The notes: generated by a model from the letters alone, not told the origin. A stretch of 64,000 nucleotides of DNA from Coniochaeta sp. PMI_546 (GCA_021432605.1 MU271148.1:1433362-1497361); one strand, 5' to 3'; numbered from the stretch's first letter, positions 11,479 to 23,856 are shown. Numbers and translations are program-made.

Positions 11479-13573
11479 ATGATGATGGCTAATCCGGCGA
11501 TTCGCCCCAATTCGTTGCAGAACGAAAGCGACAGAATGAAAACTCAGAGTACTGGGCCACTCTTCATTGCTTACAACAGCGGGAATTCCACAAGACGTAG
11601 TCAAGCTGACGGAGTTGTTCGTGGTGATGTCTCTCCAAGGTCCAAGCCAGAGGAGGACTCTAGCGACGAAGCCGCTACTGATTCCGAGGCGGCATCTGAT
11701 AGCGAGGAGGAGACAATAATCTCCGAAGAAATCCAAGAGGACAAGGTGCAGCAACTGAATGCGGACCACAAGTCGGGCGTGTCTGTGGTTGGCAAAGTGC
11801 ATGTGTCGAGCCAAGATGACAAACCCTCCGCCACCTCAGTGCCGCCTGCACTTCTTGGTGAAATCAGGAAGATGATACAGGAGGAATGTACGTGTACAGT
11901 CCCCCTTGATAGCGTGAAGCGGTTCCGTTGACTGATGGCCTGGTAGTTGGCGTCCTGAAAGCTATTGTCGGAAGCGAACAGTCCAAGACGGACCCTCGGC
12001 GGTCTCAGGATGATGTGTCGGAGCCCCCTACAAATCCCGGATCCGGCCTCCGTATAGACACTCAGACAAGATCAACTCCTCCGGGGGGTTCGCCGACCCA
12101 GGGTAATGCCCAACTCAGCCCAGCATCTCTTAGGAGCGATGGAGCCAGACTCGAGAGATCCATGTCTATGGGACCCACTCCGGCAAGCCCTGACAGACAG
12201 ATCTCAGTCCGGTTCTCTGAGGAAGAAAAGCTGGCTGCCACAGGTCGAGCCAACAAGCCGGCCTCAGCGAGATCAGTACCTCGGCTCAGTCCCATCGATG
12301 AGAAATGGGGTCAGCTCTATGACGACCGAGGCCACCCTACCACGAGACTCGAGCAGGTCTTGAGAGGGCTCGCAAACTACATTGTGAGCGCATCACCATT
12401 GATACTGTGCCGCAACACGGGCTAACAGCGAATGGCTGGACAGATAGACGAGTTCATGCCTCAGAAAAGTATGGTCATACCGCCAGAGAAGATGGTGGCA
12501 TTCTACTCGCTGCACAGATTGGAGAGCGAGATATACCCCTTTACAGGTCAGTACTCACTTGTCCATCCCTCAAACTTAACAACAATGCACTAAACCATGG
12601 TTCAGCCATCTTCAACTGCCGAACGAAAGGCTGGTCGGTCGGAGTCGAGGACATGTATCAAGACCTCGGCTGCGAATACCACCTCATCCCCAAAGACGCC
12701 AAGTCGCGACCCAGCATCGCAGCGTTGACACCGTCCGGGTTCGCAAAGTGGATGATAGCCAACATCGCCGCCTACCCGGACACGGAAGCCAAACGTCTCA
12801 ACCACATCGTGTCCGAGCTACCCATCAACGCAGACGGACCGTGGGACGGCATAACCGAGCGGCTGCCCAAGCAGATCTCGCGGCACCTCTTTCCCGAAAA
12901 GCCGGAGAGAAAGGCCAGACGGCTGCTCGACGACGCCGTCAGGGACTATATCGAAGAGTTCCTGCCTCCGGTCCCGAAGCAGAGTCCGCCGCGGCCGCAA
13001 CCACCACCAAGAATCGAGGTCGTCTCGGAGAAGAGATTATCCGCTTCGAGCCTTTCGACCTCCAGCCCCCGCGCGGAAAAGTACATGCCCGAGCCTCGGA
13101 GCAGAGCAAACTCGACGTCGTCGGCTAACCCCCCTTCCGTGCGCCTGGGCCGCGCTTACTCGGACGACCCGTCGAGGCTGTCGATAATGAACAACGGGAA
13201 GTACGATGCCGAGGCCAAGCTCCCGCCGCCTCCCCTAGCACGCAGCTTGAGCGCCCGCCGCAGACGCAGTCCGCCGGTCGACACGTACAGGCGGTCGGTA
13301 GGTGATCTCGCACGGGCGAACTCGCCGGTGCCGGGGTCACCGGCGGCTGAAGGCGGACGGGAGCGGGATGAGGAGTATCAGCAGTATGTCCCGACGAGGG
13401 CAGATTACACGCCGAAGAGTATGGCTATGGATAGGACCACGCCGAGGAGGGTTGCTGTTGTCCAGGACGGGGGCAATCCAGGCCCGACTTGGGATGAGTA
13501 CTTGAGCGGCAGGCAGACCGTGTCGGCTAAGGGTGGAATGTTCGGCGGCAGGGGACATAAGGCTTCTGTTTAG
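11479..13573 (+). CDS. Fungal-specific protein with DUF7514-like domain
   Basis: Four exons: 11479-11887, 11947-12383, 12444-12546, 12606-13573; 638 aa. Each intron is 57-60 nt with consensus ends. The N-terminal third is disordered, with an acidic Ser/Glu/Asp block at about residues 55-95. A folded block at about 255-437 carries WGQLYDDRGHPT, IIDEFMPQKS, FYSLHRLESE, IFNCRTKGW, YQDLGCEYHLIP, GFAKWM and WDGITERLPKQISRHLFP. I associate these with the uncharacterised fungal domain annotated as DUF7514; that is from memory and was not searched. The C-terminus is a long Pro/Ser/Arg-rich tail. Three ATGs in a row start the frame (11479, 11482, 11485), so the exact start is uncertain by up to two residues. 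Function unknown; no neighbour suggests one. Confidence 0.72.
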
Positions 13574-14569
13574 GGTTCTTCATGGGCTGGAGGGTTGGAT
13601 TGTGCTGTTATACGGTTTGGAATGTGCGATTAGGTCGAGCTTCAGCTCTTTCCATGATGGTGAACTAGCCTGGTAGCCTCGTATGGATGGCCTTGTGGGA
13701 GGCGATAGCCTCGTCGCAGGTGTCAGTGTTTCTGTAGTGTAGTACATCGTCCGTCCTAGTTTGTTAGTAACATGTCCATCGTTCTATACTAGACTGCTAG
13801 ACTAGTCAACTGTATCGAGTCAGCGACACGCATTCACCGGCATCATCTGCCACCATAAGGCTTACCTAGTGTGAGGAAATGATGTCATGACGGCGATCTT
13901 GGATTCGGTGCCGGACTCCAGGAGACGGGAGTCCACTCCGCACCGAGCCACTGCTGACCAATGAATTGTCTTCAAGATATGGGGCCCCATGCGGAACGTC
14001 ATCCGAATAGACAAAGATCATCGAAAAGCTTCACTTCATCACCACAACTCCTGCCATATCAGCTGCCAGTGCAGCCCACATAGAACCACACTTTCACCGG
14101 CGGTATGACGTCTGAAGGATTCGTCGATACGCGCGCCAAGTCTGGTTATGATCGGATTTTGATGCCCCATCCTGTGCGGTCCGAAAGGCTTCAGAGAAAG
14201 CCATTCGTCAACATGATTTTTGCTCTGATTTGACCTGTTCATACGTCAATATAGTGAATAAACATCTCCACAGTTTCCCCAGAAAGGACATTTTCTGGCC
14301 CTTTGAATCCTCCGCAGTCTGAGTCAAGTACACAGCAAGTTCCATTGCAAGTCAAACGTACTTCGTGCCTGCCACAATATATATGTGGTCGTAAGGAACC
14401 TTATCCCGAGATTGGGAAAAGTATACAAATGACCTCGTCCCTCTCAACCTGCGATCATCCCTGTCCTCTTCTCCTCATTCCATCTCCTCTCCTTAACCTA
14501 CAAACACTGTGAGCAGTTCGTTCAGCAGTGCCAAACTACGGTTGTTTACACCTGTGAAGACCTACCACC
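13574..14569. other. Intergenic, upstream of the sugar transporter
   Basis: About 1 kb, no gene seen. The final 100 bases before the transporter ATG contain a CT-rich tract (about 14455-14495), common in fungal promoters. Confidence 0.5.
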
Positions 14570-16853
14570 ATGGCGGATCCAGTGAATAAGGGCTCTGAAA
14601 AAGCAGAGAAGGGAGGAACCCCTCGGGACAATAGATCATCTAGCACACATGCCGAGTTCGAACACGAAGACGCCCCGAAACTCAACCTCCGCGATGGCGA
14701 CCTTGACGCCAAGGCCAAAGAGAGGCTCGAAGCATCGCGGAAACTGGCCAATCCGCTAGCAGGACTCAGCCACGAGCAGCTGTCGTCCATGGGCGAGAAG
14801 TATGCCCGGATGGCCGGCCTGGACAGCGAGGAAGACCTGCGAGCCTTCCGTCTCGGTGCCATTGTCGCTGGCGACGAGAACCGTTATGACACTATCGATG
14901 GCCTCACCCCTAGGGAACGCGAGGTTCTCGACCGAGAAGTTACGCATAAGTGGTCAAGTAAGACCCCTTGTCTCCTTACACGCTTGTCAGTATACTAATG
15001 CTCGATAGACCCCAAGACCTTGTATTGGGTGGTTGCCAGTGAGTATTCTTGGGTGGCCTGCTCTCCAATCAAGCAGATGGGTCGATAGCTAACAGACATA
15101 CCTTGTCAGTCTGTTCACTCTGTGCCGCGGTGCAGGGAATGGACGAGACGGTCGTCAACGGCGCGCAGAGCTTCTACAAAGAGGCGTTTGGCATTGGTAG
15201 CAATAGCTCGCGTGACTCTTGGCTTCTGGGCCTCGTCAACTCAGCGCCGTATCTGTGTTGCGCTATTGCCGGGTTAGCTATCCTCTCCTCATGACAATGT
15301 GATGCCGATTATGCTGACAAAGGGGATAGTTGCTGGCTTACGGACCCAATGAACAAGGCCTTTGGCCGCCGCGGCACCGTTTTCATCTCATGTCTGATAT
15401 CTGCCGCTGCCTGTTTTTGGCAGGCATTCACCAACACGTGGTGGCACATGTTTCTGGCTCGGTTCTTCCTTGGATTCGGTATCGGTCCCAAATCGGCTAC
15501 CACGCCCATTTTCGCCGCAGAGTGTGCGCCTCCTAAGCTGCGTGGTGCTCTGGTTATGGTAAGTTCTTCAATAATTCTTTCTATCTCATTTTCTGTTCTA
15601 TCGCCCCTTCCTCCCACGCAGCCTAACAGACAATTACTGACAATTCTCAGCAATGGCAAAGTAAGACCCCACCTACCTTCTGACATATCACAACCCAAAT
15701 ACTAAACTCCTGACTAGTGTGGACCGCCTTCGGCATCATGCTTGGTTACGTTGCAGACCTCGCATTCTATCCAGTCCCGGATCACGGCATCCAGCTCGGT
15801 CTCAACTGGCGTCTGATGGTTGGCTCAGCAATGTTGCCTGCCGTCGTCGTCTGCTGCCTCATCCACCTGTGCCCGGAATCCCCCCGCTGGTACCTCAGCA
15901 AGGGCCGCCACCGGGAAGCCTACGGCACGGTCTGCAAGCTGCGCTTCGAGAAAGTCCAGGCTGCCCGGGACCTGTTCTACATGCACACCTTACTGGAAAC
16001 CGAGAAGGAGACCATGTCGATGGGCAAGTCGGCGCGCATCAAGGAGTTCTTCACCCTCCGCCGCAACCGTAACGCTATTGTTGCCTCACAAATTGTCATG
16101 TTCCTACAACAATTCTGCGGCGTAAACGTAATCGCGTACTACTCGACGGAGATCTTCCTTGAGGCCGGCTTCCCCGAGGTTAACGCCCTGGCAGCCTCGC
16201 TCGGATTCGGCATCATCAACTGGCTCTTTGCCCTGCCGGCCTTCTACACCATCGACACCTTTGGACGGCGCAACTTACTACTCACCACGTTTCCACTCAT
16301 GGCAATCTTCATGTTCTTCACAGGCTGGAGCTTCTGGATACCGGAGGACAGCAAAGCGCACATCGCCTGTATTGCTCTGGGTATCTACCTGTTCGGCATA
16401 GTCTACTCCCCCGGCGAGGGGCCCGTGCCCTTCACCTACTCCGCGGAAGCGTACCCGCTCTACATCCGGCCCATCGGCATGTCCCTCGCGACCGCCACGC
16501 TGTGGTTCTTCAACTTCGTCCTGTCCATCACCTGGCCCTCGCTCCTGAACGCCTTCAAGCCGCAGGGAGCGTTCAGCTGGTACGGCGCGTGGAACGTCAT
16601 CGGCTTCTTCGCCGTGCTGTTCTTCGTGCCCGAGACGAAGGAGAAGACGCTCGAGGAGCTGGACAGCGTCTTTGGCGTGCCCCTGAGGAGCCACATGCGC
16701 TACGGGGCGGAGCAGATCCCTTATTTCTTCAAGAGGTTTGTGCTCATGCAAAAAGGGGTTGCGAAGCCGAAGGTGCCTCATTTAGAAGAGGTGGAGTACG
16801 ATGAGAAGACTTTTGCCCAGGAGAAGGAAAGAGACGCTACTAGGAGGGTTTAA
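14570..16853 (+). CDS. MFS sugar porter (inositol/hexose-transporter-like)
   Basis: Plasma-membrane transporter of the sugar porter family. Six exons: 14570-14957, 15009-15038, 15110-15272, 15330-15558, 15651-15660, 15718-16853; 651 aa. Exon 5 has only 10 nt (encoding most of QWQ) yet restores the frame exactly. Family motifs: FGRRGTVF after TM2, ARFFLGFGIG, CPESPRWYLSKGR after TM6, FLQQFCGVNVIAYY in TM7, FGRRNLLL, and PETKEKTLEELD after TM12. A hydrophilic N-terminus of about 130 residues precedes TM1, longer than in yeast hexose permeases and more like the fungal subgroup often annotated as myo-inositol transporters. Substrate cannot be told from sequence alone. The ATG at 14570 has a good context (CACCATGG). 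Confidence 0.9.
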
Positions 16854-17450
16854 GGGGGTGATTTTATCATATCTAAGAAAAGAGGGGTTGAGAATGAAGG
16901 TAGTTTTATACCTGTTCTATACAGAAGGGTCGCGAGGATAGTGTGACCCCACTGTTTGGTGAGGATATGGCTGATTGGATTGGGTACCTTGATGGAGACA
17001 CTTTTGTGATACCAAAGCACATTCTTTGACTTTTCTCGAGCCTGTACGATAGTGACAGATCTTGTATAACAAAGCTGGATTAAGTTTTAAGGTGCTAGTA
17101 AAACTCACATATGATTAGAGTGTGCGACCTCAACATGATATACCGTGAAAGGCGGTTTGAGACGTCTTGTCTCGTACATATATGTACAGTGTACTCGATA
17201 ATTAAGGTGAGGAGTCAGGACAAGACGATCTATGATTGGCAATAAGGAGCCTACACAACTTGACTATACCATATGCCCAATAAAATATGTAATGATGCCA
17301 GGTATAGTGTCTTGTATGTCCCTGGTCTAATATACATCTGTCGTGACAATACGCCTAACCATGCAACTCCCTACCAGAAATGCCCGCTTGTCATAACATG
17401 CAACATGGGTATCATACTTCGCAAGAAAGGAAATTCCATAAACGCAAGAC
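16854..17450. other. Convergent intergenic region
   Basis: About 600 bases between the 3' ends of the sugar transporter and the minus-strand coiled-coil gene. AT-richer than the genes; no open frame of note. Presumably holds both terminators. Confidence 0.5.
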
Positions 17451-18858
17451 TCAAAACAAGCCAGCTCTCTCCATTAGCACAGAAGTGCTGGGTGACAGGA
17501 CGCTCGAAGCCGACGGTGAGGCAGCGGCAGAAAGCGGATTGCGCTCGCGCCTGCGCGACGCCATCTTGAGCTTGAGCCGGGTGTAGTCCGACTTCCAGTT
17601 CTCGATGCTTTCCAGGAGGTCGCGGTCCGCATCAGGTGGGACATACTCGTAGCAGAGGACCTCCAGGGCCCTGAGCTGAAGGCGGAGGTGCTCGAGGTCC
17701 GACTTGTTGGTGGCTATTTCATCTTCTCTATGGCAGAGTCAGATACCTAAATGTGCAGTAAGAGGGGAAAAAAGGGAGGAGGTAGGGGTGCGTACAGTAC
17801 GGACACATAGTCGTCTAGCTCCATGATTCGCTTAGCTGCAGCCTCTGCTCTATCAATGAGCATCTCGTGGATATGCTGTACCAAATATTAGCTGGGTGGA
17901 CTGGGCGAAGGACTTGACATAAGGGGGCAAGGGGTCTTGCATCTGACTCTTCTCGTCGGTCTTGGAGGTTCTTTACGACCGCGCTGAGTTCCGTGCATAG
18001 CTTCTCGGCCTCAGTGACCAGGCTGTCCGCGACTTCCGACGAGATACTGGGTTCATCATCTTCGTCAAGAGTCTCTGTCTGAAGATTTGTGAGCGATTGC
18101 TCCGCCCTTTTCGCGGGGCTGGACCGCTCGTAGAACGGAGAAGCGAGCTGTTGCCTTGGAGGAGTTCTCGAAAACCCCCAATAATCCGGATGGTGTTGCT
18201 CTTCTGGTGTCTTTGGGCTACTACTGGTCCGGATAATGGGCAACGGGCTCGCTAGTTGCAGTATTGAGGGCCGCTGCCGTACTCTAGTTGGGCGGGAAGG
18301 TTTGTGGTGATCACTGGCCAGCACCTTCTCCATTTCGTCCACTTTGGCATGAAGAGTGGTGATGTTCGCTCCTCCTAGACTTCCGCCGGCAGACAGACGT
18401 TTGAGTAAATCGTTCAGCCTGTCCACAAGGACATCCTTGCTGTCTTGGGTGAGATCGTCGTCATCATCCTCATTATTGGACGGAGAGTCGCGACTGCTGA
18501 AGTCTGGCTCGCTCAGTTCATCGTCTGCATCAGCGACTCCGTCCCTAGTGGCCGCTGGTGACGCGGTGTGATTGGAGAAGGACGAAGAGAACTGCCTTCG
18601 TAACGGCGATAGCGGCGATGAGCCTATGCCGAGACGGTAGAGGCTCATGGTCATTGGGGATGGCAGCTGTGGGGACGACATTGGCGAGAAAGCATTGTGA
18701 GGCTCGCTGTGACCTCTACGATGTTGTGGGGTTTGGGGACGGTCATTGTGAACTTCGGCCTCTTTCAAGTAGTCTCGCTCAGTCTGAGACGATGCAGGTG
18801 AGGATGAGGCCGGTGAGGCGGCGGAGGCGGCACCGGGAGACCATCCGTCTTCTGGCAT
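17451..18858 (-). CDS. Unrecognised coiled-coil protein
   Basis: I do not recognise the family. Three exons: 18858-17941, 17875-17796, 17727-17451; 424 aa. The first intron (17940-17876) only keeps the frame if its donor is GC (GAT|GCAAGA), giving a GC-AG intron; the second is GT-AG. Residues 1-110 are Ser/Pro-rich and probably disordered. An acidic run of Asp (about 125-135) is followed by a short helix (VLVDRLNDLLKRL). From about residue 270 the protein is largely helical and likely coiled-coil (AEKLCTELSAVVKNLQDRR, HIHEMLIDRAEAAAKRIMEL, then LEHLRLQLRALEVL). A conserved-looking stretch CYEYVPPDADRDLLESIENW lies near the end. A structural or scaffolding role is possible, but that is a guess. 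Confidence 0.75.
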
Positions 18859-20029
18859 GGTGGAACGGAAGCCACGGAGCGGGATCCAGAACGGACGGGC
18901 AGTGCCGCGTGAAGCTTAATCAGAGCATCGGATGTCTCAATCTCACAAACCATCTGATTAATGCACTGATGGAGGGGCGCGACGCACTGGAGGAGTGAAA
19001 TGACCTCACCTGGTATCGTACGTGAGTGGAGAGGCAGGAGAGAGAACTGTGCCACAAATGAGGCTTGGGGTTGATTGTGGCTGGTGCCCAAGAAATGGAG
19101 CTGTACGGACGTACCTGTGCTGTATTTCGTTAGAGTTACTTTTTGTTCTGCGCCCCGGCCGCTTCCGATCGCCCGAGCCGTTCGAGGCCGTAACCGGGTC
19201 ACATGCCAGACAGAAGTACTTGAGCATTGAATAAAGGTCAGCAAGTTTCAGCAAGTTCACTTCTTGCTGCTCGTCGTCAGAACAGGTCCACGAGTGAACC
19301 ATTGTTAATGTTCGACTTTTTCTCAGCTCTAGCTAGACCGCAAAATTGACGACCATCATATCGCCCTATGATTGGCAATACTATATGAACACAAGCTTGT
19401 GCCCAGGTTCCAACTTGGGGCAGTCGAGCAGGTAGGGAGCGGGGATCAGAGGGAATGTGGGGAAGCGCACCACGACGTTCTCGGCTTGGGCAACTTTGGA
19501 GGTACCTACACTACCGGCGGGGCGGCTAGTTTGTAGCTTGGACCATCTTCCCGGTAGTCAGAAGAGTCACAGACGGAAAAGCACATGAGCAGAGCATCTT
19601 TCCGAGACCCTTTACTTTCTCCTGTGCTCCTCCTGTTCTTGACCTCCTGTCGATGTTTTCTGGCTTGAGCAATTGCTGTTGGTTAATCTCGTCAGCCAAG
19701 GTGTCTGAGACCATCTTGACAGTCTTTGTGTCGTCCTGACATTCACGTCTAATCCTACATTGCCATCCTTTGCGTCATTGCTTGCGCATTGCCACAGATT
19801 CGCCTGCCTCGGCTATAGACTTATAGGTACACCACCCGCGAAATCCCAACCCTGGATAACAGAATTGGGAGCCAAAGACAGCCGTGTAGACGGCCTCATC
19901 GCCCCCTCTCGAGCTAGCTCCCACCTGGCCTCTGATCATCGAGACACATCTCCCATGGTCTACCGATCCCGACCCCTACCATCGTCACCAAGACCAATCG
20001 GCCGGACCTGATTCCGCACCACAGCCACC
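18859..20029. other. Divergent promoter region
   Basis: About 1.2 kb between the 5' ends of the coiled-coil gene (minus) and the PDK-type kinase gene (plus). No gene supported. It includes a small upstream open frame just before the kinase ATG (listed separately). Confidence 0.5.
19955..20011 (+). promoter_or_regulatory. Candidate upstream ORF of the PDK-type kinase gene
   Basis: ATG at 19955 opens an 18-codon frame rich in Arg, Pro and Ser that ends with TGA at 20009-20011, 18 bases before the kinase ATG and in the same frame. If the mRNA starts upstream of 19955 it would act as a uORF. Transcript start unknown. Confidence 0.4.
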
Positions 20030-21492
20030 ATGTCGTGGAGGAAGACAGAGAAACTGATGGACACCATCAGGCACTATGCCAGCTTCCCTGCCACTGGCGT
20101 CAGCTTGCGCCAGATGGTCCAGTTCGGCGAGAAGCCGTCCACTGGCACCCTATTCCGTGCCTCACAATTTCTGGCGGAGGAGCTACCAATCCGCCTTGCA
20201 CATCGAGTTCAAGAACTCGACAACCTACCAGATGGACTCAACGAGATGCCCTCGGTGAAACGGGTCCAGGACTGGTACGCACAATCCTTTGAGGTGAGCA
20301 ATCTGACACGGTAATCCGGGTATCCGTGGACAAGCACTCCTCACTAACAGTCCACAGGAAATAACCACCCTTCCCCGCCCAACCCTTAGCAGAGAAGTAC
20401 GAGAACGGCTTATGAAGCCGGCGAAGAGCGGAGGGAAAGGCTGGCTATCAGAAGCAACGCCAAATCCAAGCGTAGAGGAAGGACAATACGCGTCGTTACA
20501 GCCTGGCCTGAGCAATGGTAACGGCAACGGCAATGGGTGGTCGAAGAAGCAGAGCCATCCGGCAAGGAGATACTTCGCCATGGTCGACGATCATGGCGAC
20601 TGGCCGCCAGAACTGCAGCTCTACAACCAAAAATTCGCCCAGACCCTGAACCATATCAAGCGGCGGCACGACGGCGTCGTCACGACCATGGCCCAGGGCA
20701 TCCTCGAGTACAAGCGCAAGCGCCAACGGATGCAGATAGACAACAATATCCAGCAGTTTCTCGACAGGTTCTACATGTCTCGCATCGGCATACGGATGCT
20801 GATAGGTCAGCACATCGCACTGACGGACCAGAGCCACTATCGCGACCCGACGTACGTAGGCATCATCTGCACAAAGACCAACGTCCGGGACCTGGCCCAA
20901 GAAGCCATCGAGAACGCCCGGTTCGTCTGCGAGGACCACTACGGCCTATTCGAGGCCCCCAAGATCCAGCTGGTCTGCAACCCCAACCTGACGTTCATGT
21001 ACGTGCCCGGCCACCTGTCGCACATGCTCTTCGAGACGCTCAAGAACTCGCTGCGCGCCGTGGTCGAGACGCACGGCCAGGACAAGCAGGACTTCCCCGT
21101 CACCAAGGTCATCGTGGCCGAGGGCAAGGAGGACATCACGATAAAGATCACGGACGAGGGTGGCGGCATACCGCGCAGCGCGATACCGCTCGTGTGGACG
21201 TACATGTACACCACGGTCGACCGGACGCCGAGCCTGGACCCGGATTTTGATAAGAGCGACTTCAAGGCGCCGATGGCTGGGTTCGGTTACGGCCTGCCCA
21301 TATCCAGGCTGTATGCCAGGTACTTTGGCGGCGATTTGAAGCTTATCAGTATGGAAGGGTATGTTGTCTCCAAATTCCAAACGTTTGCAGAAGAAAATTT
21401 TTTGAACAGGCCCGCTAACTCGTCACAGATACGGAACAGACGTGTACCTGCACCTCAACAGGCTGTCCAGCTCGTCGGAGCCTCTCCAATAG
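20030..21492 (+). CDS. Mitochondrial pyruvate / branched-chain 2-oxoacid dehydrogenase kinase
   Basis: GHKL-fold protein kinase of the PDK/BCKDK family, which phosphorylates and switches off the E1 subunit of mitochondrial 2-oxoacid dehydrogenase complexes. Three exons: 20030-20293, 20358-21358, 21429-21492; 442 aa. The N-terminal region carries HYASFPATGVSLRQMVQFG, typical of the family. The ATPase part shows the N box (FETLKNSLRAVVE, about residue 313), the G1 box DEGGGIP, and the G2 box GFGYGLPISRLYARYFGGD, then YGTDVYLHL across the last splice. An Asn-Gly run near residue 125 is an insertion of low complexity. The basic start (MSWRKTEKL) may serve for mitochondrial import. Yeast has two related kinases, Pkp1 and Pkp2; I cannot say which this matches. 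A candidate uORF lies upstream. Confidence 0.9.
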
Positions 21493-22009
21493 CAATCAGC
21501 GGTCAGGAGGGAAGACAACGCCCGAGGATTGACGCTGCCATCATCGCTTAGATACATAGTGCACAAGAGGCTGAAGAGCAAGGAGGTGTCGGAGAGGAAG
21601 CAGGTCGGAGACGCCGAGAGCATGTTCGAGGCCAACTCCGGTCGGTACACCGGGGGTACCGATAGTGAGTTTTGAGTGTAGGAGGAGGACTTCGCATCCC
21701 CCATGTGTTTTCTCTCTCCTTTTCGTTCTCCTCTTTTTTTCTTGGCTATACCTTGGATATAAAAACCTACCATGCAGCGCATTCAGGAAGGGTTGGTTAC
21801 TTCTCATAATGGCGTGGACATGGGCTGGACAATAGCGGATAAGGTGGTTTACTGGAGCAATGATCAGGAGAAAAGCATCGGTGACTAACGAAGATTTGTT
21901 CGAGACTTTGCGTTGGTAACAAAGATAAAGTATACAGTGCTTGAGTATGATATGTACAACAACAACCACCAGTCTACCCCAAGGTCTTTTAAGAGACAGC
22001 TTGCCCCTC
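21493..22009. other. Convergent intergenic region
   Basis: About 500 bases between the 3' ends of the kinase gene and the S1P lyase gene. Nothing coding; presumably both 3' untranslated regions. Confidence 0.5.
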
Positions 22010-23856
22010 TCATGCCTTGTAGCACAAGTCCAAGAAACCCTTCGCCAAATCAACCACAACGCTCTTATTTGGCAGGCTGCCCGCAACACCGTAGAGCGCG
22101 GCCGCATCCCCCGTCGCCGCACCCCTGGCCCCCTTGCCCTGCACTATCCTGACGCGCTCCTTCTCCCTCTCCGCCTCGACGACCTCCTCCAGATCCTTGG
22201 CCAGCCGCTCCCACACCTTGACGATCGGCAGCGTCACGGCGACGTGCATGGCGGGCGGGTTCTGCAGCGCGTTCAGGTGCCAGCCGCGCGCGCTCATGGC
22301 GTCCGCGATGTCGTAGACGTTGAGGTCCACGGCGCGGAAGGCCACGACGCTCACCAGCGGCTTGCCGATGATCTCCAGCTCCGGGTTGGACCCGATCCGC
22401 TCGGCGAGCTGCTTGGCGCAGCCGACGATGCGGGCGCAGGCGTCGAGGTAGCCCGACTGCCCGACGGACATGAGGCTGGCCCAGCAGGCGGCCAGGAGGG
22501 CGCCGGGCCGCGAGCCGGCCGCGCCGGGGGAGGCGTAGACGCCGCCCGACCAGGAAGGGTCGACGAAGTACTGGTACGACCGGAGCTTCTCGGTCCGGTA
22601 GAGGACGGTGGAGTTGCCCTTGGGGGCGAAGCCGTACTTGTGCGTGTCGCAGGAGATGGAAGTGACGCCCTTAAGCCTGAAGTCGAAGGGCTGCGTCTCG
22701 AAGCCGGCCTGCTCGAGGAAGGGGACCAGGAAGGAGCCGAGGCAGCAGTCGACGTGCAGGGGCACGCGGCGGCGCAGGGCGATCTTGGAGAGGGCCGAGA
22801 TGTCGTCGATGATGCCGTGCGGGAAGTTTGGGGCGCTGCCGACGAGCAGGACGGTGTTGGGGTTTATGAGGCGCGAGACGCGCCGGACGTCGACCTGGTA
22901 GGCCGGCGCGGGGCAGGGGACGAGGTGGACCTTGATCTTGAAGTATTCGCCTGCTTTGCGGAAGGCGGTATGGGCTGTCTCGGGGAGGATCCTGTGATGC
23001 AAGCGGTCAGTTTGAGGAAAGGGTTGGAGAGGGTGGGGGAAGGTGAGTGACATACATCTCCGGCTCGGTTATACCCCGTTCGGCGTAGGCCTTCTGCCTT
23101 GCAGTCAGACAGGCCATCAGTATACTCTCCGTGCCGCCAATGGTACACGCGCCCGCAGCTCCGGGCGGCGCGTTGAACAGGTTCAAGACCATGGACACGA
23201 TTTCAGCTTCCATCTTCCTTACGCCGGGGAAGACGTCCGGATGGATCGGGTTGGCGACCGTGAACCTGCCGTACGCCTCCGTCTGCAGCCTCATCAGGTC
23301 CTCCTCGCCGTGATACACCGCACCGCTGACGTATCCGTCCTCCCAACGCGTGTGGTCCATGTTTGCCAGCGTGTCGAGTTCCTTACGGACCGCCTCCTCG
23401 GACCAGCCCGCCTTCGGTAGAGTGAGGTATCGCGTGGCGTTGGCAGGGACGAGCTTGGCCGACATCTTGGTAATGGCCTCGTCGACCTGCTTACGTACGG
23501 TGGTGCGCACGCCCGGCAGACGTAGGAAGTAGCCGTACAGCACCCGGTATGCGTCCGTGTAGACCTCGACGATGGTGCCGAGGAGGCCGCGGCCTTTGAG
23601 TTTCCATAGTGCTCTGCGGGTCCAGCGGAGGACGAAGAGGAAGAAGACGATCTGGCGGATTCTAGAGCTCGAGTTAGCGCGACGTTTCATAAAGACATAA
23701 GTTAGATTTTTGATGGCACTGGAGGGAGAGAAAGACGTACAGATCAACGCTCAGCACTTGCAGCGGATTGCTCCAGACAGGCCGGGCGCGGGCCTTGTTC
23801 CTAACATTGTTGAAGCTCTCCCTCAAGCTCACGGGCATGCGCGAAGTCCCTGGCAT
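22010..23856 (-). CDS. dpl1: Sphingosine-1-phosphate lyase
   Basis: PLP-dependent lyase of the ER membrane that cleaves phosphorylated long-chain bases to a fatty aldehyde and phosphoethanolamine, the exit step of sphingolipid breakdown. Three exons: 23856-23741, 23661-23056, 22991-22010; 567 aa, close to yeast Dpl1. One hydrophobic segment sits near the N-terminus (IRQIVFFLFVL, about residue 40). The PLP fold shows HPDVFPGVRKMEAEIV, the GGTESILMA phosphate-binding turn, HVDCCLGSF with the cofactor-stacking region, and the lysine in SCDTHKYGFAPKG that forms the Schiff base. All landmarks of the family are present and the frame is intact. It is followed on the same strand, further upstream, by a glycosyltransferase and a RING-CH ligase with separate promoters. 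Confidence 0.95.

Noticed and set aside
21941-23050. 369-codon plus-strand frame antisense to S1P lyase
   Set aside because: It mirrors the GC-rich third positions of the lyase exon; composition is Val/Gly/Asp/Arg-heavy and fits no family.
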